Part shown: positions 1-5,702 of the stretch, piece after piece | How the letters are laid out: every line of letters starts with the position of its first letter | Position numbering within the stretch: the first letter of the stretch is position 1 | NCBI GenBank assembly: GCA_030043215.1 | Contig: JASHYG010000033.1 | Coordinates: forward strand, 1 to 8,542 | Length of the DNA stretch: 8,542 nucleotides | Reading direction: 5' to 3' | Origin: Gammaproteobacteria bacterium | GTDB lineage: Bacteria; Pseudomonadota; Gammaproteobacteria; Steroidobacterales; Steroidobacteraceae | Position numbers and translations under genes: made by a program | The notes under the pieces: generated by a model | Told to the model about the DNA's origin: nothing | The model's database searches: none | Seen by the model: the letters and a program-made list of their open reading frames with translations, nothing else

Positions 1-2
1 TC

Positions 3-98
3 ATCCGCGACTTCGACCTATCACGCGACGGTAGCCGAATCCTGTTCGACCGCATTCAGGAGATCTCGCGGATTGCAGTGATCGAGCCTGCCGGCTGA
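3..98 (+). CDS. C-terminal end of a PD40/WD40-like beta-propeller protein (partial, 5' end outside window)
   Basis: Only the last 31 codons and a TGA stop are inside the window, read in frame 3. The peptide contains DLSRDGSRILFDR followed by SRIAVIE. This matches the pattern of a final PD40 (TolB-like) blade, where 'SPDG-x-x-hydrophobic-hydrophobic-F' is followed by a strand naming the reported item. In many soil bacteria such an ending belongs to TolB-like propellers fused to a serine/threonine kinase or to a winged-helix DNA-binding domain, but which one applies cannot be seen here. The frame stays open to the left edge. The assignment to a propeller is likely; the whole-protein function is unknown. 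Confidence 0.6.
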   Translation: MRDFDLSRDGSRILFDRIQEISRIAVIEPAG

Positions 99-220
99 CC
101 GGGTCGACGGATGTGTGATGCAATCACGGTGCGGCAAACACGACTTCGATGAGCGACCTCGTGGCGATGCGGTGAGAACGTCAACGGGTGAATCCGACAT
201 GGATCCGAAGGGGGCGGCAT
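99..220. other. Convergent intergenic gap, no gene seen
   Basis: This 122-base gap lies between two converging gene ends. It holds a small perfect dyad, GTGAT-GCA-ATCAC at 115-127, with no T-run on either side, so it is at best a weak transcription end signal. A short open frame that starts at 115 runs antisense into the next gene and shows no protein-like features, so it is not called. Confidence 0.5.
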
Positions 221-973
221 CTATAGCGAGACATGCCTCATGTAGAGCTCGAACAGCTTTCTGTTGTTCCGGTTACAGGCGACCTCGAACCACAGCACGT
301 TCTCGATATATCTCGCGGCGACCAGTGGTCCCGTGTCCATGGGTTCGAGTCCGAGCTCGGAGATCAGCTGCGCGACCCGCTCCTTTGCACTTCGATCTGT
401 CCCCGCAAAAGGGATACTGATCGGGCCACCGGCTCGTGCAGGATTCGCAAGCGTGCGGTAAGAGATGGTGATGAACGCCTTCACGACGTGCGCATCGGGT
501 GCCCACGACTGCAGTTGCTCGGCTGTCGATGTCGGGACGGCAGGCGGAAAGGGATAGCCGTCGATGATCTTCGGCTTGGCGATCATCGGATCGATGAGGA
601 GCTTACCCGTCAGATCGCCCAGCCCTGACAGCAGCCCCTTGACCGGCTCCCAAGGGACCGCAAACACGACGATCGAGCCGCGTGATGCGGCATCCGTCTG
701 CGATGCGGCTGAGGCACGTGGTCCGCTGTCTCGGACCAGCGTTCGGACTCGCGGAGCGTCCGGAGTACGAGAGCCGTAGACGACGGGGTACCCAATCGCG
801 CTGAGCCGTTTTCCGATCGTGCCGCCGAAGTGTCCGGTGCCGAGCACCGCGATGGTCTCACGCGCCGCGCTCGAGCCACCCTGCTGCGCTCGGGTACGCT
901 GCGAGAATGCGGTGAGTGTTGCACTCGCACCGAGGCCCGTCAGGGCTGCCAGAACTGAACGACGACGAACCAC
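221..973 (-). CDS. Tat-exported NADP-binding oxidoreductase-like protein (F420-oxidoreductase Rossmann family)
   Basis: The product is 250 residues from a GTG start at 973. That start has GGAGGA at 986-981, seven bases upstream, and puts a twin-arginine signal (RRRSVL, residues 3-8, then a hydrophobic stretch and cleavage near ARAQ, about 28-31) at the very N-terminus. The longer open frame from ATG 1030 would add 19 Arg/Val-rich residues and is less convincing. A Rossmann fold follows: GTGHFG (45-50) is the dinucleotide GxGxxG loop, and GSR (67-69) after strand 2 fits the NADP 2'-phosphate pocket of F420-dependent NADP reductases and their relatives. 'VVFAVPW' (102-108) is the usual strand 4. 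No residues specific for F420 can be confirmed, so the substrate is unknown. It lies 69 bases after the cupin gene on the same strand, and is probably the last gene of the PadR-headed unit. Confidence 0.8.
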   Translation of the reverse strand: MVRRRSVLAALTGLGASATLTAFSQRTRAQQGGSSAARETIAVLGTGHFGGTIGKRLSAIGYPVVYGSRTPDAPRVRTLVRDSGPRASAASQTDAASRGSIVVFAVPWEPVKGLLSGLGDLTGKLLIDPMIAKPKIIDGYPFPPAVPTSTAEQLQSWAPDAHVVKAFITISYRTLANPARAGGPISIPFAGTDRSAKERVAQLISELGLEPMDTGPLVAARYIENVLWFEVACNRNNRKLFELYMRHVSL

Positions 974-1042
974 GACTCTCTCCTCCACTGCGACGCGACC
1001 GTCGACCACGACGCGACGCCTGTCACGCAACGTTTTTTGCGG
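974..1042. other. Leader gap between cupin and oxidoreductase genes, with a direct repeat
   Basis: The 69-base gap contains CGACGCGAC twice (991-999 and 1009-1017), 18 bases apart, on either side of the palindrome GTCGAC (1001-1006). A run of six T on the plus strand (1033-1038) is on the wrong side to terminate minus-strand transcripts. I see no clear minus-strand promoter, so read-through from the cupin gene is the simplest reading. Confidence 0.35.
981..986 (-). promoter_or_regulatory. Ribosome binding site that sets the GTG start at 973
   Basis: GGAGGA on the minus strand lies seven bases before GTG 973-971. No comparable purine block precedes the in-frame ATG at 1030. This supports the shorter protein, whose twin-arginine motif is then correctly placed at residue 3. 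Confidence 0.65.
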
Positions 1043-1549
1043 TTATGGCGACGTTGCCTCGGTCGGGCTCAGTGGGGAGACGGCAGTGCCCTTCGCACGG
1101 GCTAGAAAGCGTCTGACCTCGCCGGCCGGCGCCCAGATGATGAGCAGCTTCGCAGGTCCCGACTTCGGCACGAGATGGCGCACGTGGTCCCCAGGTCTGA
1201 CGATCCCCACCATGCCCGGTGTCAGTCGGTAGCGCTTGCCGTTCACTTCGTGGTCGTACGTGCCGGACAGGACGTAGATGATCTCCAGCGATCGGTGCGT
1301 ATGGCTCCCCACGGTGGTGCCGGGCGGCAGGGTCACTTCGGCCATCTCCAGCTCCTTGCCTCCGAGATTGGATTCATCGACGAGGAGCTTCCACTGTTCG
1401 CCGAGCCGGTCCACGATGTGATCCTTGATGCCGTTCGTTGCATAAGCGTAATGGGGCGAATTCGGGGCGTCGCCGCCGAGCGCCGCCGCAGTCATCAGGA
1501 CGCAGAGCGCGGCAGCGCACCAATACAGCGCCACGCGATGGCGGATCAT
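1043..1549 (-). CDS. Exported single-domain cupin protein
   Basis: The product is 168 residues. The ATG at 1549 was chosen over one 23 codons upstream because it has GGAGG six bases before it, overlaps the previous stop as ATGA, and begins directly with a signal peptide (MIRHRV, then a hydrophobic run of about residues 7-24). The small beta-barrel shows both cupin motifs. Motif 1 is GSHTH....E (81-89), ending at G96; motif 2 is RPGDHVRH (118-125). His83, His85, Glu89 and either His122 or His125 would bind one metal ion. Cupins with this plan serve as dioxygenases, isomerases or small-molecule binders, and nothing here separates these. Export suggests a periplasmic role. It is translationally coupled to the membrane protein upstream and is followed by the oxidoreductase-like gene. 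Confidence 0.85.
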   Translation of the reverse strand: MIRHRVALYWCAAALCVLMTAAALGGDAPNSPHYAYATNGIKDHIVDRLGEQWKLLVDESNLGGKELEMAEVTLPPGTTVGSHTHRSLEIIYVLSGTYDHEVNGKRYRLTPGMVGIVRPGDHVRHLVPKSGPAKLLIIWAPAGEVRRFLARAKGTAVSPLSPTEATSP

Positions 1550-2403
1550 GTTCGGCCTCCGGTCATTCCGAGCCCGGCAAGGTGATCTGCCGCGCGTGAT
1601 GTCGAGTTCTGTCGCCACAAGAGGAGAGCCAGGTAAAGGCCGCAGGCGGCTCCCGCTGCATACATCGAAAGATAAAATTCGGATCGCCTATAGGACAGTT
1701 CGCCCACTCTACAGGCGGCGAAGAGCAGGCCGGTGACGAGCATCTGCGCGATCCATAGGATTGCGACGATGCGGGTCCGAAGGTCCATCTCGGCGAGGCG
1801 CTTCGTCCGGATCACCCAAAGCCCACCCACGAGCGTGCAGGCGGCCCGTAAGACGGTCAGGATGATTTGTGTAGCGATGGAAACCACAAAGCCCGAGTCG
1901 GCGGCGCCATTGAACAGGAGCCGCGCGATGGTCGGTAGATGCCCAGCGATCAGCGCAGCCGCGAAAGCCGCGAGCACCGCACGTTGATGCGCTCGATGGA
2001 CGCGTGTGACGAGCCAGCCGGAGGTGAAGCAAAGCGCGTACTCCGAAGCCATGTTCGCCTGCATGCCCGCGAGCCGCAGAAGCGCTTCGAGAGTCCAGGG
2101 ATGCTGCTTCACCTCCGCGAGGTTGACGTAGACCGATTGAAACGCCAGCGTGCAGCCGAGCTGCCAGAGCGACGTCAACAGGCAGCCGATAAGTATGGCC
2201 GCGATGAAAGAGGGCGCATGCGTCCGAAGCGGTCCAAGAACATGGCGGGCAAGTGCCCCTATCGCTTGGCGCCAATACCAGAGCCGGGAGCGGCCTGCCG
2301 CGAATTGCTCAACGAGGTCGCCGATGAGCGGCTCGTATCGTGAGCGGCTGCCGAGGCGCTCGAGCAGCCACGTGGCGGCGCGAGGTGTGGTCCGGGAATT
2401 CAT
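1546..2403 (-). CDS. Polytopic membrane protein with permease-prefix-like N-terminus
   Basis: The product is 285 residues. The ATG at 2403 overlaps the PadR stop (ATGA, 2403-2400). The first 50 residues are soluble and carry the pattern 'P-x-x-A-x-W-L-L-E-R-L ... EPLIGDLVEQF ... WYWRQAIGA' (about 7-50). That pattern resembles the short domain found before MacB/FtsX-type permeases and before small membrane proteins encoded beside PadR regulators. About six hydrophobic segments follow (near 64-85, 115-135, 142-165, 170-198, 210-230 and 243-265). There is no MacB periplasmic domain or FtsX core, so it is not a normal ABC permease. The tight coupling to PadR suggests it is the regulator's main target or works with it. 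Function unknown; the resemblance is judged by eye. Confidence 0.65.
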   Translation of the reverse strand: MNSRTTPRAATWLLERLGSRSRYEPLIGDLVEQFAAGRSRLWYWRQAIGALARHVLGPLRTHAPSFIAAILIGCLLTSLWQLGCTLAFQSVYVNLAEVKQHPWTLEALLRLAGMQANMASEYALCFTSGWLVTRVHRAHQRAVLAAFAAALIAGHLPTIARLLFNGAADSGFVVSIATQIILTVLRAACTLVGGLWVIRTKRLAEMDLRTRIVAILWIAQMLVTGLLFAACRVGELSYRRSEFYLSMYAAGAACGLYLALLLWRQNSTSRAADHLAGLGMTGGRT

Positions 2404-2735
2404 GGCTTTGCGCCGGCAGTCTTGCTAAGGCCCTGCCAGAGCGCCTCGAGCGCGCGCTGTGTCTCTCGCACTTGCCGGACCCCGTCGGCCGTGAGTGCGA
2501 AATAGCGCTTGGCGCGTCCACCGCGCTGCGGGGTCGCCTCCCCCAATCGCGACGCGACGAGTCCTTTGGATTCGAGCCGCTCGAGGATCGCATACACGCT
2601 CCCTTGCAGCATTTCGCGCCCGGTCCGCTGCTCGATCTCGGCCGCTATCGGCACGCCGTAAGCCTCTCGGCCGAGGCGAAGCACGGCCAGCATCACCATC
2701 AATTCGTGCTGGCCGAGGAATTCGCGGTTGCGCAT
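2400..2735 (-). CDS. PadR-family transcriptional repressor
   Basis: The product is 111 residues, the size of short (PadR-s1 type) members with one winged-helix domain and one C-terminal dimer helix. 'GQHELMVMLAVLRLGREAYGVPIAAEIEQRTG' (residues 8-39) is the typical opening: helix 1 followed by the 'YG' turn. The recognition region is 'GSVYAILERLESKGLV' (45-60), and the wing is RGGRAKRYFALT (71-82). The C-terminal helix runs from about 83 to 103. PadR proteins usually repress nearby transporter or detoxification genes and release DNA when a small ligand binds. The gene heads the unit of membrane protein, cupin and oxidoreductase, and it follows the ABC exporter with a 56-base gap that holds its own promoter and a likely operator. 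There is no strong Shine-Dalgarno sequence. Confidence 0.92.
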   Translation of the reverse strand: MRNREFLGQHELMVMLAVLRLGREAYGVPIAAEIEQRTGREMLQGSVYAILERLESKGLVASRLGEATPQRGGRAKRYFALTADGVRQVRETQRALEALWQGLSKTAGAKP

Positions 2736-2758
2736 TTACTCAATAATAATGAGAAAAT
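2734..2758. promoter_or_regulatory. Probable PadR operator, inverted repeat over the -10 element
   Basis: The core CTCAATAATAATGAG (2739-2753) has perfect CTCA/TGAG arms and an A/T-only centre. The symmetry continues outward as ATTT (2734-2737) and AAAT (2755-2758), with one mismatch in between. It covers the -10 element and reaches the start codon, a position where bound repressor would block RNA polymerase. PadR proteins bind AT-rich dyads of about this size. That PadR is the protein that binds it is an inference from position. Confidence 0.55.
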
Positions 2759-2770
2759 AACCGATGTCAA
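2743..2770 (-). promoter_or_regulatory. Predicted sigma-70 promoter of the PadR unit, near-leaderless
   Basis: On the minus strand TTGACA (2770-2765, a perfect -35) and TATTAT (2748-2743, five of six) are 16 bases apart, in an AT-rich island inside GC-rich DNA. Transcription would begin about six or seven bases after the -10, at or next to the ATG at 2735. The message would then have almost no leader, which fits the absence of a clear ribosome binding site. Confidence 0.7.
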
Positions 2771-2791
2771 TCTCGGGTGTTGCCGCACGGC

Positions 2792-4252
2792 TTAGCGCTG
2801 AACTCTCGTGCCGAGCCACGTCACCAGGGCGCAGGTCAGTATCCAGCACAGAATCAGTCCCATCTCAATGAAGCCCTTGCCGGGCGCTCCCGTACTCCTT
2901 GACTTGAAGCGGTCGCGCTTCGCCGGAGGCCGGTGGATCTGCAGCAGGGCAGTGCTGACGCTGCATCCGAACGCACACAGGGCCAGCGACACCGCAAACC
3001 ACAGATGTGTCCGCCCCAGGGCCAGCAACGGCAGCAGCCACAGCGGCGCGAGCGGCAGCAGGGCCGCGTCGATCTTCGCGTGCACCACAGTTGCGCGTGT
3101 CACCGGCGCGGCCGCCAGCAACTCCGGTGCATCCTCCGCGGCGATGGTGATCCAGGCCAGTGCCGTGGCCAGGGTGCCGGACACCAGAATCATCCCCAGC
3201 CACAGCCAGGGCAAGCTGTCTGAGCCCCAGAGTGGCCGGCGCCACAGCACCAGGAACATGGGCACGAGATAGATGCTTTGTTGCAGCATCTGCATGAGCA
3301 GCAGCGGGTCGCGGCGGATCAGCCGTAACTCCTTCACGATCAGCACCGCATGCAGGGAACCGCGGAAGCGGAGTGGCCGTACCGACACGCGCGCGCCGCG
3401 GGCGCTGCCCATGCTGCCGATCGCGGTAGCCGCGCGTATGAAGCGGCCACTCAGTACGCGCATCGTGACGAGCAGCAGCACGGCGCAGGTCAGCGTGAAC
3501 AGCACGGATGGCCAGTAGCCCGCGAGTACGAGCCGGGCGGGCGTCAGAATCGCTCCCAGATGCCCGGCATTCGCAGTCAGCAGCTTGCCGAATCCATTGT
3601 AGTTGCCCGGACTCCGCCGCGGAGCGTGGCGCATGAGATTGGGCAGCTGGCTCAGCAGAAAGATCGCAAGGCCGATCAGCGCGGCGAGCACCTGGCCGAC
3701 GATACGCGTGGTCCTGGGTCCGAGCAGGCGAAACAAGGCCAGTGCCAGCACCACGCCCAGGCTCGTCGCCAGCATGCCGAACGCAGGGATCAGGAGATAG
3801 AGTTTCGACCAGGCGAACAGGCCGAACAGCACGAACATGTTTGCGAACGGCCATACCAGCATCGCCACTTCCAGCGTCACGGTGAGTGCCACCGAGCCCA
3901 CGCGTACACCGATAATCGAGCTTGGGGCGAGCGGTGAGGACAGCAGCAGGTCCAGATCGGCGCGCGTGTACAGCACCTGCACGATCCCGTTCAGGCTGCG
4001 CGACAGCATGAAAAGAAAGCAGGATGCCAGTCCCCCGGTGATCAGCAGCAATGGCAGAGCGGCGGGGATGCCGGCGCCTCGGTAAGCGCTTGCGGCGCGT
4101 AGAGCAAATGCCACTGCCGCTGCAACGAGGTGCAACAGGATTTCCACGATGATCAGAAACGTCAGGCTGGTCGCCTGCAGAGCTCCCGAGCGCATATAGA
4201 GCCGCAGCTCATGCCGTAGCAGCCAGGGGGCCGAGCCGGGTGTCAGAGTCAC
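2792..4252 (-). CDS. ABC-2-type exporter, membrane (permease) subunit
   Basis: The product is 486 residues from a GTG start at 4252, which overlaps the ATPase stop (GTGA). About eleven hydrophobic segments are visible. Examples are SLTFLIIVEILLHLVAAA near 30-50, LPLLLITGGLASCFLFML near 65-83, a double span near 115-175, IVGQVLAALIGLAIFLL near 185-205, and a final span near 460-480. The N-terminus begins with a cytoplasmic 'LLRHELRLYMRS', a common opening of this permease type. No extracellular MacB domain, binding-protein gene or outer-membrane partner is nearby, so this is a simple two-gene exporter working as a heteromeric ATPase2-permease unit in the inner membrane. The substrate is unknown. 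It probably shares a transcript with the ATPase; whether the message continues into PadR is unclear, since no good terminator is visible at 2736-2791. Confidence 0.85.
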   Translation of the reverse strand: MTLTPGSAPWLLRHELRLYMRSGALQATSLTFLIIVEILLHLVAAAVAFALRAASAYRGAGIPAALPLLLITGGLASCFLFMLSRSLNGIVQVLYTRADLDLLLSSPLAPSSIIGVRVGSVALTVTLEVAMLVWPFANMFVLFGLFAWSKLYLLIPAFGMLATSLGVVLALALFRLLGPRTTRIVGQVLAALIGLAIFLLSQLPNLMRHAPRRSPGNYNGFGKLLTANAGHLGAILTPARLVLAGYWPSVLFTLTCAVLLLVTMRVLSGRFIRAATAIGSMGSARGARVSVRPLRFRGSLHAVLIVKELRLIRRDPLLLMQMLQQSIYLVPMFLVLWRRPLWGSDSLPWLWLGMILVSGTLATALAWITIAAEDAPELLAAAPVTRATVVHAKIDAALLPLAPLWLLPLLALGRTHLWFAVSLALCAFGCSVSTALLQIHRPPAKRDRFKSRSTGAPGKGFIEMGLILCWILTCALVTWLGTRVQR

Positions 4253-5001
4253 GATAGCGAGGTCGGCTGTGCGACCAGCCTCAGGAACAGGTCTTCCAGC
4301 GTCGCATTGGAGCGCCCCGCCTGGGCGCGCAGCTCCTCGAGGGTGCCCTCGGCGACAATGCGGCCTCTTTGAATGATGCCGATGCGGTCGACCAGCCGCT
4401 CCGCGACTTCCATGATATGGGTCGTGAGAATGATGGTGCAGCCGCCACGAGCCCGCTCCAGCAACAAATCCTTCACCTCGCGCGCGATCGTCGCATCGAG
4501 CCCCGTCAAGGGCTCATCCAGCATCAAGAGCTGCGGCTCGTGCAGCAGTGCTCCGGCCAGCGCGGCTTTCTGCTTCATGCCGCGTGAGAATCCCTCGCAG
4601 CGCTCATGGCGGTGTTGCCACAGATCCAAGCGTCGCAAGAGTTCCTCGGCATTGTGCTCGGCGCGGCGCACATCCATGCCCCAGAGGCCCGCGATGAATT
4701 CCAGGTACTCAGCGGCGGTCAGCTTGTCATACAGCAGCGGCTCATCCGGCAGCCAGGCGATCAGCTCTTTGGCCTGCCGCGGCTGGGCCACGACGTTTAC
4801 GCCGAAAACTTCGATGCTGCCGCGATCCGGCAGAAGCAAGCCGCTGATCATGCGCAGGGTGGTGGTCTTACCGGCGCCGTTCGGCCCGAGCAGTGCGTAG
4901 AACTCACCGCGCGCAATGGTGAGATCTATGCAGTCAACGGCTGGCCGAGTGAAGACCTTCACCAGCTGTCGAATACGCAGGGCGGGCGGGCTCGTCTCCA
5001 T
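4249..5001 (-). CDS. ABC-2-type exporter, ATP-binding subunit
   Basis: The product is 250 residues, the usual length for a CcmA-type exporter ATPase. The ATG at 5001 was chosen because GGGAG lies seven bases upstream (5013-5009). An ATG at 5022 would add seven residues with poorer spacing, and the long open frame reaching 5253 adds non-conserved sequence. Motifs in order: Walker A GPNGAGKT (39-46), 'LPDEP' (84-88) where the Q-loop glutamine normally stands, signature FSRGMKQK (138-145) instead of LSGGQ, Walker B LLMLDEP (158-164), D-loop GLD (167-169), and switch His195 in TTH. The 'ATLEDLFLRLV' ending is typical of exporters paired with ABC-2 permeases. The PDEP loop and GMKQK signature recall EcsA-like subfamilies. 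It powers the permease encoded directly downstream. Confidence 0.9.
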   Translation of the reverse strand: METSPPALRIRQLVKVFTRPAVDCIDLTIARGEFYALLGPNGAGKTTTLRMISGLLLPDRGSIEVFGVNVVAQPRQAKELIAWLPDEPLLYDKLTAAEYLEFIAGLWGMDVRRAEHNAEELLRRLDLWQHRHERCEGFSRGMKQKAALAGALLHEPQLLMLDEPLTGLDATIAREVKDLLLERARGGCTIILTTHIMEVAERLVDRIGIIQRGRIVAEGTLEELRAQAGRSNATLEDLFLRLVAQPTSLS

Positions 5002-5158
5002 GGCGAGGCTCCCATGGGTCATTGCTTTTCGAGAAAGTCTAGCATGGGCTTCGTGCCGCAGACGGTTTGAATCGCAGCGGCGCGGATCAGCATTGATCCT
5101 TGGCCGGCGGACATCCTCATGGTAGGATTTTGACGATCGCGACGGGGGTATCGCTGGC
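5002..5158. promoter_or_regulatory. Divergent promoter region between exporter and secreted-protein genes
   Basis: This 157-base gap separates two genes read outward, so it should hold both promoters. On the plus strand, TTGGCC (5100-5105) and TAGGAT (5123-5128), 17 bases apart, each match four of six consensus bases and would give a leader of about 24 bases before GTG 5159. On the minus strand, TGCTAGACT (5044-5036) resembles an extended -10 without a good -35, about 28 bases before the chosen ATPase start at 5001. Both are weak matches. No clear operator was seen. Confidence 0.35.
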
Positions 5159-5659
5159 GTGAGCGCAGTCAAGCCATCAATAACGAGGACCTCGCTTCGT
5201 GTCTCGGTCCTGGTGTCGCTCCTCGCAATCGCTGCCGCGCACGCGAGCGACAATTCGAAGTCGACGCTCGAGACGTCCGGGCTGTTAGCTCAAGATGGCG
5301 GCAGCCCTATCATCGACATCCCGTCTCCCGCCGTTATCAAACCGAAGCCGCCGAGCCTGCAGGCGCTTGATCAACAGCTGGCTACAGATGAGCTGGCTCT
5401 CGATAACCAACAGACGGGGCTGACCCAGGCTCAGGCGATGCTGGCGTTCTGGGAGGCGCAGCCCGCAGCGGCCGCCGCGGCCGCGGCCGCTGCCGGGGGC
5501 GATCAAAACGCACAGGCCGCCGCGTCCGCGCAGGCCCAGCAGCTGACAGCCATCAACGTACCGAATTGGATGAGTGCCGTTAATGCCGACCAGAAGCTCG
5601 TGGTGACACTGCAAGCGCAGATCGCCCAGCTGGAGGCGCAGATCGCGGCTGTTCTGTAA
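5159..5659 (+). CDS. Secreted alanine-rich coiled-coil protein of unknown function
   Basis: The product is 166 residues from GTG 5159, with a G-rich run about ten bases upstream. A Sec signal peptide is clear: basic residues, then VSVLVSLLAIAAAHA, with cleavage near AHA-SD at residue 29. The mature part has a proline-rich stretch (IPSPAVIKPKPP, about 52-65), a helix rich in Gln, Leu and Ala (about 66-100), ten alanines in a row (103-112), a Gly/Ala/Gln linker, then 'INVPNWMSAVNADQ' and a C-terminal helix (about 140-166) with heptad-like LQAQIAQLEAQIAAVL. Two helices around a flexible alanine-rich loop suggest an antiparallel coiled coil that may form oligomers or bind a partner. There are no cysteines and no catalytic motif. 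It ends 40 bases before the large hydrolase gene, so the two are probably made and exported together. I do not recognise the family. Confidence 0.8.
   Translation: MSAVKPSITRTSLRVSVLVSLLAIAAAHASDNSKSTLETSGLLAQDGGSPIIDIPSPAVIKPKPPSLQALDQQLATDELALDNQQTGLTQAQAMLAFWEAQPAAAAAAAAAAGGDQNAQAAASAQAQQLTAINVPNWMSAVNADQKLVVTLQAQIAQLEAQIAAVL
5465..5494 (+). repeat. GC-only alanine codon run
   Basis: Ten consecutive alanine codons mix GCG, GCC, GCA and GCT and give a nearly pure G/C tract with repeated GCGGCC units. Mixed codons argue for selection on the protein as well as for slippage. Length changes in multiples of three are plausible between strains. Confidence 0.7.
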
Positions 5660-5689
5660 GCCTGGGATACCGCCGAGCGAGTGACGAAG

Positions 5690-5694
5690 GGAGG
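5690..5694 (+). promoter_or_regulatory. Ribosome binding site before the TPR-hydrolase gene
   Basis: GGAGG lies eight bases before ATG 5703 and five bases before an in-frame GTG at 5700. Either could start translation. The ATG is preferred for codon strength and changes the protein by one residue only. Confidence 0.6.
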
Positions 5695-5702
5695 GCGAAG
5701 TG

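Noticed and set aside
113..128. TGTGA-N5-TCACG resembling a CRP site
   Set aside because: The spacing is five instead of six bases, the second arm is imperfect, and it lies between two converging gene ends with no promoter to control.
677..691. GCCGC-N5-GCGGC hairpin
   Set aside because: It lies inside the oxidoreductase coding region, has no T-tail, and is ordinary for GC-rich coding DNA.
1550..1618. Longer cupin start 23 codons upstream
   Set aside because: It would place an Arg-rich stretch before the signal peptide and overlap the preceding gene by 73 bases. ATG 1549 has GGAGG and an ATGA overlap.
2865..3854. Minus-strand open frame of 329 codons inside the permease gene
   Set aside because: It is the same strand in another frame. 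The overlapping permease frame shows repeated membrane spans, while this one is Arg/Ala/Pro-rich with no spans.
3350..3937. Plus-strand open frame of 195 codons opposite the permease gene
   Set aside because: Composition dominated by Gln, Arg, Ala and His with no motif; it mirrors the hydrophobic codons of the permease on the other strand.
5002..5253. N-terminal extension of the ABC ATPase up to 5253
   Set aside because: The extra 84 residues have no ABC-domain features and overlap the divergent gene and its promoter region. The start at 5001 has a well-spaced GGGAG.
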